Source: Effusibacillus pohliae DSM 22757 (GTDB taxonomy: Bacteria > Bacillota > Bacilli > Tumebacillales > Effusibacillaceae). Taken from it: DNA of 64,000 bases. Location of the stretch: contig NZ_AQXL01000119.1 of NCBI RefSeq assembly GCF_000376225.1, positions 1 to 64,000 on the forward strand, written 5' to 3'. Position numbers and translations under genes: made by a program. Positions 26,668 through 34,518 of this stretch are shown one piece after another; within the stretch, counting starts at the first letter, position 1, and each line of letters begins with the position of its first letter. The notes below the pieces were generated by a model, which was not told the origin of the DNA, did no database searches, and was given only the letters and a program-made list of their open reading frames with translations.

Positions 26668-26850
26668 ATGCCATTACATCCCTTTTTGACCGCCGTTGTC
26701 ATGATCATTTTCGGTCTGCTGGCGGTGCCGCCGATGCTTTCGCTGGCTCGCGAACGCCGTTTCTTTTTGGCCGGACTCATGTTTGTGACGTTTGTCGTGT
26801 TCGTTGCAGCAGGCATCGTTGCCTCCAAGGTTCCTCCCGGGGCGGCGTAA
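26668..26850 (+). CDS. Small two-span membrane protein of unknown function
   Basis: A 60-residue protein with two hydrophobic segments (HPFLTAVVMIIFGLLAVPPM and FFLAGLMFVTFVVFVAAGIV) separated by the basic loop SLARERR. GAGGTG lies about 9 nt before the ATG, and a fully consensus promoter at 26589-26617 drives it, so it should be abundant in growth. I do not recognise the family beyond a resemblance to small Bacillus membrane proteins such as DUF2759. It converges with a second tiny membrane gene across a shared hairpin. Confidence 0.75.
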   Translation: MPLHPFLTAVVMIIFGLLAVPPMLSLARERRFFLAGLMFVTFVVFVAAGIVASKVPPGAA

Positions 26851-26852
26851 AA

Positions 26853-26901
26853 AGAAACCCCGCATGGCGCGTGCAGGATCGTGCCGGTTGCGGGGTTTTC
26901 C
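26853..26901. terminator. Bidirectional terminator between two small membrane genes
   Basis: GAAACCCCGC...GCGGGGTTTTCC: arms at about 26862-26869 and 26890-26898, with A-rich sequence on the left and T-rich on the right. It can serve the plus-strand 60-residue gene and the minus-strand 37-residue gene. Confidence 0.75.
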
Positions 26902-26905
26902 GTTT

Positions 26906-27019
26906 TCATTCCGCTTTGTCTCTCCGCCTGTAATTGGCGATCATCCACCACAGCGGAACCACCAGCAGCGCAATCACTGTGATGGCAATTCCGATGTAGG
27001 ACCAAATCAGTGGATCCAT
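26906..27019 (-). CDS. Very small single-span membrane protein
   Basis: A 37-codon frame, MDPLIWSYIGIAITVIALLV..., with one transmembrane helix (about residues 6-28) ending VVPLWWMIANY and a charged tail RRRDKAE. GGGAGG lies about 10 nt before the ATG, and a terminator follows 5 nt after the stop. The clean site, the membrane helix with positive-inside tail and the terminator together make a real gene likely. I do not recognise a family. Possible roles of such proteins include modulation of larger membrane complexes; nothing here decides it. Confidence 0.65.
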   Translation of the reverse strand: MDPLIWSYIGIAITVIALLVVPLWWMIANYRRRDKAE

Positions 27020-27124
27020 CCTCGCCGCCCTCCCGATCAGAATATCCGCTCTCCTTTACGCACACTCGTTCAGCCGGGTTCTGCTTCTAGTTTGGCTTGC
27101 AGGCGGCAATTCATGCATAAAAAT

Positions 27125-27152
27125 CAGAAAAGCATTCCGCAAGCGGAATGCC
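27125..27152 (-). terminator. Terminator after yabR
   Basis: Perfect GCATTCCGC-TT-GCGGAATGC hairpin (27132-27151), then TTTTCTGATTTTT on the minus strand. Confidence 0.85.
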
Positions 27153-27172
27153 GGATTTACCATGTGTTTGCT

Positions 27173-27598
27173 TTATCCCCTGCGGCCGCCGCGCCCGCCG
27201 CGTTTGCTTTCGCTGCGCTTGAGCGCCATCAGCCGGTCTTCACTTTCTTTCAAAAATTTGGACAGCTTGTCTTCGAACGATTTCTGCGCAGGGCGCGATC
27301 CGCGCTCGCGCGGTCCGCGATCCCGTTCATAGCGACGCGGAGCGCCTGCCTGGTCGGCCGGTTTATCGATCGCTTGCCGGATGGAGAGTCCGATCTTGCC
27401 GTCCTTATCCACGTTCAAAACTTTGACTACGACGGTATCATTCACCTTAAGGTGTTCGTTGATGTCTCTTACATACGAATCAGCGATCTCCGAAATGTGC
27501 ACCAATCCGGTGACACCTCCGGGTAGCAGCACAAACGCCCCAAAATGAGTAATACCCGTAACTTTGCCTTCCAGTTTGCTACCCAATTCGATCGACAT
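27173..27598 (-). CDS. yabR: S1 RNA-binding domain protein
   Basis: A 141-residue protein with an N-terminal S1 domain (residues ~3-75: GSKLEGKVTGITHFGAFVLL, then GLVHISEIADSYVRDINEHL and VKVLNVDKDGKIGLSIRQA) and a basic Arg/Gly-rich tail (RYERDRGPRERGSRP ... GGRGGRRG). This is YabR/general stress protein 13-like; the B. subtilis gene sits after divIC as here. It probably acts on ribosomes or RNA. The ATG at 27598 has a GGGGG about 12 nt upstream, a little far; an in-frame ATG at 27640 lacks a site. Confidence 0.9.
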   Translation of the reverse strand: MSIELGSKLEGKVTGITHFGAFVLLPGGVTGLVHISEIADSYVRDINEHLKVNDTVVVKVLNVDKDGKIGLSIRQAIDKPADQAGAPRRYERDRGPRERGSRPAQKSFEDKLSKFLKESEDRLMALKRSESKRGGRGGRRG

Positions 27599-27680
27599 GA
27601 AAAAGAAGTTCCCCCTTAGATTTGAAAAACCATTTACCATTTCAAATTATATGCGACGGCCGGAAAAAGTGTCAAGCGCG

Positions 27681-28091
27681 CTATTCCCCGGGGCGGTAGA
27701 CGATTTCCCCCTGCTTGATCATATTATAGTATTTACGGGCAAGCCGAGCGATATAAGAATCATCCTGCAAATTCTTGTATTCGGTGTTCAGCTGCTGCTC
27801 CTGCTGACGCAAATCGGACAATTGCCGTTCCAGCCGCTGCCGCTCCTGCTCCAGCCGAAGATGGTTCGGCCAGATCACGAACGCAAACGTGTACAATGCC
27901 CACAGCGAAAAACACGCCAAAAACAGCAGCCGCAGATTCAGCTTCCGTTTTTTGCGCTCGGCCGGCGCCGCCTGCCGAGCGACCGGTCCCAAAGCGGGAT
28001 TGACGTATACGATTTTCGCGGCGGTCGGTTTCGCATGACGATCTTTTTTCACCGGCATCACCTGATCAAGGTTTGGGCGGTTTGTCACCAT
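27681..28091 (-). CDS. divIC: Cell division protein DivIC/FtsB family
   Basis: A 136-residue bitopic protein: a basic cytoplasmic start (KKDRHAKPTAAKIVYVNP, then RKKRKLNLR), one transmembrane helix (LLFLACFSLWALYTFAFVIW), and an extracytoplasmic leucine-zipper coiled coil (HLRLEQERQRLERQLSDLRQ...). It ends DSYIARLARKYYNMIKQGEI, the septum-formation-initiator signature. DivIC forms the DivIB-FtsL-DivIC complex of the divisome. Start is uncertain: the ATG at 28091 overlaps yabQ by 26 nt, and an ATG at 28058 is also possible; neither has a strong ribosome binding site. Confidence 0.92.
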   Translation of the reverse strand: MVTNRPNLDQVMPVKKDRHAKPTAAKIVYVNPALGPVARQAAPAERKKRKLNLRLLFLACFSLWALYTFAFVIWPNHLRLEQERQRLERQLSDLRQQEQQLNTEYKNLQDDSYIARLARKYYNMIKQGEIVYRPGE

Positions 28092-28746
28092 CCCTGTTCA
28101 ATAACCAATTCGCCAACCTCGCCCAAATTCCTTTTTCTCCCGCCAAAAAGGCGCGAATCAGCCACGCAATCGGTTGCAGCAGCCGCCCGGCGCGTTTCAC
28201 ATAAGGCTGCAGATACGGCACAAACGGCCGGATCAGCCGTTTCGCCAGTTTCCAGGCAATCCCCCCCAACCACAGCAACATTTTCCCGAGCGGCTGAAAC
28301 GGCCACAAAATCAACCTTTCCAGCATTTGCAGCAAGCGGTCCAGCGTCCGCAGCAAACTCTGCAGCAGCCGCCAGGCCCATGCCAGCGGGCCGATCACAA
28401 CCACCAGGAAGCCGCGGTAGATCGTCAGGCAGAAATAACGAATCGCCAAGATGATGCCGACAGTGCTGCCGACGACCAGCCGCTGCAGAAAAATCCGGTA
28501 GAGCACATACCCGATCATCATCACGACGAATACATACATCCGCAATTCCCCGTCGTTGGCCCACATCAGGCTCGAAAACACCAAAAAGATCGCCACAATC
28601 CAAAACGCGAAATCAAAAATGGGCCCTGCCCAGCGCAAAAACCTCCAATGCCGCAGAACCACCCGGTACATGTCGTGGACGGCCCCTAGAACCGCACCGT
28701 TGATGCTCATGACCAGCAGGGTCATGTATTGCGCTTCGAGTGTCAC
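28066..28746 (-). CDS. yabQ: Sporulation membrane protein YabQ
   Basis: A 226-residue protein with the YabQ signature in the first 115 residues: TLEAQYMTLLVMSINGAVLG, HDMYRVVLR, several hydrophobic helices (FDFAFWIVAIFLVFSSLMWA, YVFVVMMIGYVLYRIFLQR). YabQ of B. subtilis is needed for spore cortex formation. The C-terminal half (about 120-220) is longer than usual and rich in Trp, Leu and Arg with amphipathic repeats such as LLQSLLRTLDRLLQMLERLI. The start is a GTG with AAGGGG about 11 nt upstream. It lies between yabP and divIC as in B. subtilis. Confidence 0.9.
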   Translation of the reverse strand: MTLEAQYMTLLVMSINGAVLGAVHDMYRVVLRHWRFLRWAGPIFDFAFWIVAIFLVFSSLMWANDGELRMYVFVVMMIGYVLYRIFLQRLVVGSTVGIILAIRYFCLTIYRGFLVVVIGPLAWAWRLLQSLLRTLDRLLQMLERLILWPFQPLGKMLLWLGGIAWKLAKRLIRPFVPYLQPYVKRAGRLLQPIAWLIRAFLAGEKGIWARLANWLLNRDGDKPPKP

Positions 28747-28785
28747 AGCGTCTAAGCCCCTTTCTTTGCGACCGCAGGACCGTGT

Positions 28786-29085
28786 CTATTTGAACAGTTT
28801 GCCGAAGAACCCTTTCGCCTTCTCCGTCGCCGGCACCTTTTCGTCAAAGTAGCCGAGATCAAACACCATCCCCTCGATCGACACAATGCCGTTTTCCAGG
28901 TTGAGCGTTTTGATATGCAGGTTGTCGCCGCGGATCACCAGCAGTCCGTATCCCGTTTGCAGCACAAATTCGTGCGCGTCGAAACTTTCCACGTTCAAAA
29001 CCCCGGTCACCTGCACCGCCTGCCGGTTGAAAAGCGTCACCTCGTGCCGCTCGAACTGTTTATGCATACGCGTCCTTTCTTCCAT
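28786..29085 (-). CDS. yabP: Sporulation protein YabP
   Basis: A 99-residue protein of the YabP/YqfC family: RHEVTLFNRQAVQVTGVLNV, ESFDAHEFVLQTGYGLLVIR, then GDNLHIKTLNLENGIVSIEG. YabP of B. subtilis is required for spore formation in the mother cell. The ATG at 29085 has GGAGGG 7 nt upstream. The end (KAKGFFGKLFK) is a short basic tail. It forms a unit with yabQ 39 nt downstream. I looked for a SigE promoter and did not find a convincing one. Confidence 0.93.
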   Translation of the reverse strand: MEERTRMHKQFERHEVTLFNRQAVQVTGVLNVESFDAHEFVLQTGYGLLVIRGDNLHIKTLNLENGIVSIEGMVFDLGYFDEKVPATEKAKGFFGKLFK

Positions 29086-29178
29086 CGAGATCCCTCCGGT
29101 GGCAAAAATCAACGCTTTGGCGGACCTTCCATCCGCACGTCTTCGCTACACTCTATGCAGGCATAGGACAAGAAAGAA

Positions 29179-29210
29179 CAAAAAATGGACGACCTATTCC
29201 TGGTCGTCCG
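29179..29210 (-). terminator. Terminator after hup-rqcP
   Basis: Perfect GGACGACC hairpin (29187-29194 with 29202-29209) followed by ATTTTTTG on the minus strand. Confidence 0.88.
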
Positions 29211-29217
29211 CATCGTC

Positions 29218-29487
29218 TTATTTCGGATCTCCCTCGATCCGCTTTTCCGACACGACAGTATACAGATCGGCCGCCTGTTCTTTCGACGCGTGTTCCGCAA
29301 CCGTGTTGACTTTTACTTCGACGATCTTCGTGCCAAACGTAATCGTCAGCACATCCCCCGCTTTGACCTCCGAAGACGCTTTAGAGGGGCGCCCGTTAAT
29401 CCGGATGCGCCCCTGCTCGCAGACTTCTTTCGCCAAAGTCCGGCGCTTGATCAAGCGCGACACTTTGAGAAACTTGTCCAGTCGCAT
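29218..29487 (-). CDS. rqcP: S4-domain RNA-binding protein RqcP
   Basis: An 89-residue S4 RNA-binding domain protein: MRLDKFLKVSRLIKRRTLAK, EVCEQGRIRINGRPSKASSE, VKAGDVLTITFG. This is YabO/RqcP (Hsp15 family), which acts with RqcH in ribosome-associated quality control by promoting alanine tailing on stalled 50S subunits. Only five bases separate it from the hup stop and no strong ribosome binding site lies there, so it is likely translated by coupling to hup. Confidence 0.93.
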   Translation of the reverse strand: MRLDKFLKVSRLIKRRTLAKEVCEQGRIRINGRPSKASSEVKAGDVLTITFGTKIVEVKVNTVAEHASKEQAADLYTVVSEKRIEGDPK

Positions 29488-29492
29488 GTTGC

Positions 29493-29765
29493 TTACTTGG
29501 TCATTTCCTTCAGCTTCGCACCGGGCTTGAATGCCGGCACGCGGGTGGCAGGGATCGTGATGACCGCGCCGGTTTGCGGGTTGCGGCCGCTGCGGGCAGC
29601 CCGCTTGCGGGTTTCAAACGTGCCAAAGCCGATCAATTGCACTTTGTCGCCTTGCTTCAACGCTTCTCCGATCGCGTCCAGCAATGCGTTAACTGCTGCC
29701 TCCGCATCCTTCTTTTTCAAGCCGGTTTTTGTCGCAACAGTGGCAATCAGTTCGATCTTGTTCAT
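29493..29765 (-). CDS. hup: DNA-binding protein HU
   Basis: Nucleoid-associated protein that bends and wraps DNA. The 90-residue chain is standard: [20 protein letters not shown], the core [20 protein letters not shown] and the DNA-contacting arm [28 protein letters not shown] lies about 9 nt before the ATG. It is co-transcribed with rqcP. A pair of 16-bp direct repeats lies about 50-95 nt upstream. Confidence 0.98.
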   Translation of the reverse strand: MNKIELIATVATKTGLKKKDAEAAVNALLDAIGEALKQGDKVQLIGFGTFETRKRAARSGRNPQTGAVITIPATRVPAFKPGAKLKEMTK

Positions 29766-29816
29766 TCGGAAATCTCCTTTCCAAGCAACGGATTTGTTGG
29801 GGTTTCAGCTGAACCT

Positions 29817-29861
29817 ATCCTGCATATTCGCGGGGCGATCCGAAAATCCTGCAAATTCGCG
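29817..29861. repeat. Two 16-bp direct repeats upstream of hup
   Basis: ATCCTGCATATTCGCG (29817-29832) and ATCCTGCAAATTCGCG (29846-29861) differ at one base and start 29 bp apart, close to three helical turns. They lie between the yabN stop and hup start, where hup control would be expected. Confidence 0.6.
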
Positions 29862-29886
29862 CGAAATATTTCCAAATCCCAAAGCC

Positions 29887-31347
29887 CTACCGTTTTTCGA
29901 GTCCTTTCGCTTCGTTCCACCCGGCGTCCATCTCGTCCAGGTTGCTGTCGGCAAACGTTTTGCCCTGTTCTGCAAGCTTTTGTTCGATATAGCCGAATCT
30001 CCGGCGGAATTTCAAATTCGCCTTGGCCAGCGCTGCTTCCGGATCCACCTTCAGATAGCGGGCCAAATTGACCAGTACAAACAGCACGTCGCCGAGTTCT
30101 TCCGCCTTGTCTTCGGAAACGCGCAGTTCCTCCACCTCTTCCTTCAGCTTCTCGAAAACCCCTCCGATATTCGGCCATTCAAAGCCGACAGCAGCCGCTT
30201 TTTTCTGCAGCTTGTATGACACCATCATGGCCGGCTGACCGCCCGGCACTGCATCGAGAATCGAATTCTGCTGCGGCAAGCCTTTGTCCTGTTTTTCCCG
30301 CAGCTTGATCGCTTCCCAGTTCGTCAGTGCCGCATCCGCGTCTGCCGCATGCTTGTCGCCGAACACGTGCGGGTGCCGGCGGATCAGTTTCTCGTTGATC
30401 GCCTGAATCGTGTCGTAGACGGTAAACGTGCCTTCTTCCGCCGCGATTTGCGCGTGCAGCGCCACCTGCAGCAGCAGATCTCCCAATTCTTCGCACAATG
30501 CGTCCGGATCGTCCCGGTCGATCGCTTCCGCCACTTCGTACGCTTCCTCGATCACATGTTCGCGGATCGATTGATGAGTTTGCTCCCGGTCCCAGGGACA
30601 GCCGCCGGGAGAGCGCAGGATTCCCACGATTTCCAGCAGCTTGGAAAATTGGCGATGGGCAGCGGGCGGCTTGTCCGTTCCAGCTATGTAGAGAGTGGTT
30701 AAATGATCCACCCAATCGAGCCTGTCCAACTCATAAAGCGGCACCCGCTCGATTCGCTCTTCCCCGTCGACTCCGACTGCTCGCGCCACAGTGACTGGAT
30801 AGTCGTCCGGGTAGATTTCCATCAGGCTGAGCTTGACATCGGCCGCCACGTCCTGATTGTACACCTGCACGAGCACCGTATGAATGGCAGGATTCAAATG
30901 CTGCACATGCAAGCCGGTACCGTCGAGAATCAGTAGCCCATCGGTCGGATCCACACCGACCCGCAGCAGCAGCTCGTCCAGAAACGAGTGGCCCGGTCCC
31001 AGTTTGATTTGCACACCGGCGGCAGGCCCTTTTTCCAGCGCGATTTGCACAGTTCGTTCCGCCACGCCGGGGTGGCCGGGAACCGCATAGACGATCTCCC
31101 CGCGCTGTTTGGCTTCCCGCAACAAGAACTCGACGATTTCCCGATACAAAGACTCAAAATCCTCCGCCCGCTCATACAACTCGTCGAGCGGTTGAAACGG
31201 AATGCCTCTGCGCTTCAGTTCCTGCACGACCGGATGGCGCTCTGTGCGCAGAAAAATGGGCTTGCCTTCCTGCAAAATCTGATATGTCCCGAGCGGCAGT
31301 CCCGCCCAGGAACCGGGACCGAGTCCGACGATATGAACCGTTGCCAT
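29887..31347 (-). CDS. yabN: Fused tetrapyrrole-methylase-like/MazG protein YabN
   Basis: A 486-residue two-domain protein. The N-terminal part (about 1-225) is a SAM-dependent tetrapyrrole methylase fold (VHIVGLGPGSWAGLPLGTYQ, VYAVPGHPGVAERTVQIALE, LLILDGTGLHVQHLNPAIHT). The C-terminal part (about 230-485) holds two MazG repeats, with CPWDREQTHQSIREHVIEEA then YEVAEAIDRDD and EELGDLLLQVALHAQIA as metal-binding EExxE/ExxD sites. MazG hydrolyses NTPs to NMP and pyrophosphate; the role of the methylase part is unknown. The fusion is the usual form in Bacilli. AGGAG lies about 9 nt before the ATG. It follows yabM by 12 nt. Confidence 0.95.
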   Translation of the reverse strand: MATVHIVGLGPGSWAGLPLGTYQILQEGKPIFLRTERHPVVQELKRRGIPFQPLDELYERAEDFESLYREIVEFLLREAKQRGEIVYAVPGHPGVAERTVQIALEKGPAAGVQIKLGPGHSFLDELLLRVGVDPTDGLLILDGTGLHVQHLNPAIHTVLVQVYNQDVAADVKLSLMEIYPDDYPVTVARAVGVDGEERIERVPLYELDRLDWVDHLTTLYIAGTDKPPAAHRQFSKLLEIVGILRSPGGCPWDREQTHQSIREHVIEEAYEVAEAIDRDDPDALCEELGDLLLQVALHAQIAAEEGTFTVYDTIQAINEKLIRRHPHVFGDKHAADADAALTNWEAIKLREKQDKGLPQQNSILDAVPGGQPAMMVSYKLQKKAAAVGFEWPNIGGVFEKLKEEVEELRVSEDKAEELGDVLFVLVNLARYLKVDPEAALAKANLKFRRRFGYIEQKLAEQGKTFADSNLDEMDAGWNEAKGLEKR

Positions 31348-31359
31348 GATTCCACACTC

Positions 31360-32982
31360 CTAACGAACAAGTCCGATTTTTGCCAAGATGGATGCCAGTT
31401 GCGGCCCGATTCGCGGCAGCGAATGGATATCTTCCCTTGTTAAACTGCCCGACGCCAACAGCGCCAATCCGTATACGAAAGCGGCGATGCAGATCGCGGT
31501 CAGTGTAAAGCAGGCGAACGCCAGACGCTCCGACAGAGCACTGTGCAAGAAGTGGGGCAGGCCCTCCCGCAGCGCAACGTACACGGCCACGCCCAGCAGA
31601 AACGAAGCGGCCAGCGGTCGCCAAAACAGCAGTGAAGTATCGAACGGAACACCACTGTGCCGGTAGACATCCCACAAATTCAGCACCGCCGCGACGAAAA
31701 ACGACACCATAGTCGAAACGGCGGCTCCCTCAATCCCCCACAGCGGCACCAGCAGCAAATTGAATGTGAATTTGCAAACTCCGCCAATCAGCAGGTTGCG
31801 CACCGGCATATAAACGAACCCCATCCCCTGCAAAATGGCAGAGGTGGTCAATTGCACCGATGAAAACAAAGTGGCGAACGAGATCGCCCGAATCGCCGAA
31901 ACGCCTTCCGCATCTTTAAATAACATAATATCAATCGGCCCGGCCAGCAAGAGCAGGCCAATCGAGGCAGGCAGCGCGATCAGAACCGTCATCCGCATCG
32001 CCAGTTCCATCCGGTTGCGGGCGGCACGCATGTCCCGAACGGCCAGCGCTGACGCGATGGCCGGCATCAGTGCAGCACCGATCGCCGTCGCGATCGTTGT
32101 CGGCAGCATCATTAACTTGAACGCGCGGCCGGACAGCAGGCCGAACAGTTCGGTCGCCTGGTCCTGGCTGTACCCGGCCTGCTTCAGCAGATTGACGACG
32201 GTAATCACATCCACGTTGTTCATGAGCGGGACCACCATCGCCCCCAACGACACCGGGATCGCGTAGTAAAACAATTTTTTCACGACCGTCCGGTTACGCT
32301 CGGAAGGCACTTTGTTCGGCATCCGAACATCATGCCGGAACAGCTGCCGCTTTTTCCAAATGTATCCCCACAGCAACACAAACGAGACGCATGCACCTGT
32401 CACTGCGCCAAACGCTGCCCCGGCGGCCGCCCACTCTTCGCCGTATCCCCACCGCAGCAGCAGCCAGGAGGCGATGATGATCGTCCCGACGCGGGCAAAC
32501 TGCTCCACCACCTGCGAAACAGCGGTCGGCTCCATCACTTGCCACCCCTGAAAATAACCGCGAACCGCCGCCATCACCGGCACCACAAGCAGCGCCGGCG
32601 CCACCGCCCGGATCGCGTAGATCGCATCCGGATCGCCGGCAACCTGCGCGAACCACTCCGCCCCCCACCACAACAGCAGGAAACAGGCCGCGCCCGAGGC
32701 GAGCAACAAACCAGCAGCGATGCGAAACACTTTTTTCGCGCCCCGATAATCGCCGATCGCCACTCGTTCCGCCACAAACTTCGACACAGCCACCGGGAAC
32801 CCGGCGGTCGAGAGGATCAGCAAGGTGGAGTAGATCGGGTAGGCCATCTGGTACAACCCGAGTCCGCGATCGCCGATCATATTTTGCAAAAAGATGGTGT
32901 ACACCGACCCCATAATCTTCGATAAAATGCCCGCTACAGCCAAAATCAGGGCACCCCGCAGAAACACGTTCCGCTCCGACAT
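31360..32982 (-). CDS. yabM: Polysaccharide/lipid flippase, SpoVB/YabM family
   Basis: A 540-residue MOP-superfamily membrane protein with about 14 hydrophobic segments. Typical features are FLRGALILAVAGILSKIMGS, MIGDRGLGLYQMAYPIYSTL, LSTAGFPVAVSKFVAER and LGAMVVPLMNNVDVITVVNL. Family members (SpoVB, YabM, MurJ relatives) move lipid-linked sugars across the membrane; the position between spoVT and yabN matches YabM of B. subtilis. A role in cortex or cell-wall precursor transport is inference. The ATG at 32982 has GAGAGGG about 8 nt upstream, and an extended -10 promoter lies directly ahead. Confidence 0.9.
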   Translation of the reverse strand: MSERNVFLRGALILAVAGILSKIMGSVYTIFLQNMIGDRGLGLYQMAYPIYSTLLILSTAGFPVAVSKFVAERVAIGDYRGAKKVFRIAAGLLLASGAACFLLLWWGAEWFAQVAGDPDAIYAIRAVAPALLVVPVMAAVRGYFQGWQVMEPTAVSQVVEQFARVGTIIIASWLLLRWGYGEEWAAAGAAFGAVTGACVSFVLLWGYIWKKRQLFRHDVRMPNKVPSERNRTVVKKLFYYAIPVSLGAMVVPLMNNVDVITVVNLLKQAGYSQDQATELFGLLSGRAFKLMMLPTTIATAIGAALMPAIASALAVRDMRAARNRMELAMRMTVLIALPASIGLLLLAGPIDIMLFKDAEGVSAIRAISFATLFSSVQLTTSAILQGMGFVYMPVRNLLIGGVCKFTFNLLLVPLWGIEGAAVSTMVSFFVAAVLNLWDVYRHSGVPFDTSLLFWRPLAASFLLGVAVYVALREGLPHFLHSALSERLAFACFTLTAICIAAFVYGLALLASGSLTREDIHSLPRIGPQLASILAKIGLVR

Positions 32983-33007
32983 GGTTTCCACCCTCTCCCA
33001 CTCTGCC

Positions 33008-33016
33008 ATTATAGCA
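33008..33016 (-). promoter_or_regulatory. Extended -10 promoter of yabM
   Basis: TGCTATAAT on the minus strand: a perfect -10 with the extended TG. No -35 is recognisable. The resulting leader would be about 20 nt. Confidence 0.5.
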
Positions 33017-33257
33017 AAACCACGTGCCCCGAGGGACGTGCCAGCTTGCCTACCCTACTGTATGCCGCATGTCCAGCGAAAAATGACCAATTGGTCTTCC
33101 ATCGTATAGCAAAATTCCCGCCGCAGTTTCGCTTAAATGTTTTTAAGGCGAGCCTTCCATGTTACAAATCCTAAAAATTGAGATGAAACAACTTCTAAAA
33201 ATTGAAGGATTTCCATATACAAATAGCGAATGGATAGAGACGGGGAGGAGGGATAAC

Positions 33258-33383
33258 GTGGAACAGTTTGAAAGAATCATCAAAATCGTTTGTTTGATCA
33301 TTTTCACTTGGAGCTTTGTGTATTTCACTCTGAGGTTCGTTGAATTCTCCCGGAACCTCACCACTGTTTTGGTCGGCAAATAA
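33258..33383 (+). CDS. Small single-span membrane protein in an AT-rich islet
   Basis: A 41-codon frame from a GTG with a strong GGGGAGGAGGG site about 5 nt upstream. It encodes EQFERIIKIVCLIIFTWSFV then YFTLRFVEFSRNLTTVLVGK, one amphipathic start and one transmembrane helix. The surrounding sequence (about 33120-33720) is much richer in A and T than its neighbours, and codon use differs, which suggests acquired DNA. I do not recognise the family. A frameshifted gene follows 19 nt downstream with its own ribosome binding site, so the two probably formed an operon. Confidence 0.55.
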   Translation: MEQFERIIKIVCLIIFTWSFVYFTLRFVEFSRNLTTVLVGK

Positions 33384-33402
33384 CTTTTTGGGAGGGTTGG
33401 TT

Positions 33403-33677
33403 TTGATCGACAAACCACACGTTTACTATGCACTTTCCATCGAAGATCAGAGCAGCAAGATCTACGATCAGGGTGCCTGGTGGGTGCAAGCCACGGTTGG
33501 CGATCTTGCTGACACAACCAATTTTGGCCGGGGATAGCCGAATTTTCCTATGGCACAATGGCTTCCATTGACTTAAATCGGACGGCTGGGTTCCGATATT
33601 ACTATACAATCGATGGTCGTAGTTACTACGACGACTATACCGTCACACAAAACCGCCCAATCCGGTATGACTATTGA
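33403..33677 (+). pseudogene. Frameshifted small gene, unknown family
   Basis: A TTG start with GGGAGGG about 8 nt upstream opens a frame encoding IDKPHVYYALSIEDQSSKIY and DQGAWWVQATVGDLADTTNF, then stops at 33535-33537. One base out of frame, a protein-like sequence continues as IAEFSYGTMASIDLNRTAGF and RYYYTIDGRSYYDDYTVTQN to a stop at 33675-33677. Adding one base in the GGGG run near 33530 would join them into a 91-residue protein. So this looks like a single-base deletion (or a sequencing error in a homopolymer). The product is rich in aromatic residues and has no signal peptide. Function unknown. Confidence 0.55.
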
Positions 33678-33748
33678 TGACGAATGCTGTTTTCAGCCCA
33701 CTTAGTACCCCTCATTACACAATAGCTGAAAGCCTGATGTTATAATAA

Positions 33749-33784
33749 AAATGGGATGGGAATAGCAAATTCCCCACCCCATTT
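33749..33784 (-). terminator. Terminator after spoVT
   Basis: AAATGGGGTGGGGAAT and ATTCCCATCCCATTT pair (one mismatch), followed by TTATTATAAC on the minus strand. Strong. Confidence 0.85.
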
Positions 33785-33803
33785 ACAGTTTAGTACGGAT
33801 CGA

Positions 33804-34346
33804 TTATTGCTCCATCTGTTTGGCCAGGAAACCGGCTGCCGTTTCCGCCAGCTTGCTTTCCAGTTCCCCCATTTTGACGTTCTCATCGCGGGAGAGGAGA
33901 ACGACCGTTCCGATCGGGTCTCCTTGCGCGATAATCGGTGCCACCACGCGGGAGGTGAACCGTTCGCTGCGCTCTTTCAGGATCGACATGTCGGCCGGGG
34001 CGGATACAAGCGAAGTTTTGCGCTCTTCCATCACTCTTTCGATATCGGCGCCGATCTGCTTATCCATAAACTCCTTCTTGGAAGCACCCGCCACCGCGAT
34101 CACCACGTCCCGGTCAGTGATGAGGGTGATGTGGCCGAGGCTCTCATAGAGGGAATCAGCATATTCTTTGGCAAAATCCCCCAGTTCACCGATCGGCGAA
34201 TATTTCTTCAGAATCACTTCCCCGTCACGGTCTACAAAAATTTCCAGCGGATCTCCTTCGCGAATGCGAAGCGTGCGGCGGATTTCCTTCGGGATCACGA
34301 CGCGACCCAAATCATCGATTCTGCGGACGATACCCGTAGCTTTCAT
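33804..34346 (-). CDS. spoVT: Stage V sporulation protein T
   Basis: AbrB-family regulator active in the forespore, where it tunes SigG-dependent genes. The 180-residue product has the AbrB/SpoVT swapped-hairpin DNA-binding domain in residues 1-50 (MKATGIVRRIDDLGRVVIPK, EIRRTLRIREGDPLEIFVDR) and a C-terminal GAF-like domain (ITLITDRDVVIAVAGASKKE, VVAPIIAQGDPIGTVVLLSR). Length equals B. subtilis SpoVT. GAGAGG lies about 13 nt before the ATG. A SigG-like promoter lies about 170 nt upstream, directly after the terminator of the preceding gene. Confidence 0.97.
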   Translation of the reverse strand: MKATGIVRRIDDLGRVVIPKEIRRTLRIREGDPLEIFVDRDGEVILKKYSPIGELGDFAKEYADSLYESLGHITLITDRDVVIAVAGASKKEFMDKQIGADIERVMEERKTSLVSAPADMSILKERSERFTSRVVAPIIAQGDPIGTVVLLSRDENVKMGELESKLAETAAGFLAKQMEQ

Positions 34347-34518
34347 GGATGATGTTCGACCTCTCTTTCATGGTGTAAAGTTCTGTATGCGGGATGAGGA
34401 TGATCGCTTGCTTATTGGACTCTGTTGCCATTATTTTGTCCGAATGACCGATTTATTACATTGGAATATAATGGTCTCCTGCCTCGCCGTAAGCTGCATG
34501 TTCAGGGGAAAGTGGAAT

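Noticed and set aside
26664-27065. 133-codon minus-strand frame
   Set aside because: Runs through the bidirectional terminator and antisense to the 60-residue gene; the real minus-strand gene here is the 37-codon frame in another register.
29086-29178. SigE promoter of yabP
   Set aside because: A CATAGAGT -10-like element exists but no -35 fits at the right distance.
33010-33040. GCACGT-type inverted repeat upstream of yabM as a terminator
   Set aside because: Stem is only five pairs and overlaps the yabM promoter; no upstream minus-strand gene needs it because spoVT has its own terminator.
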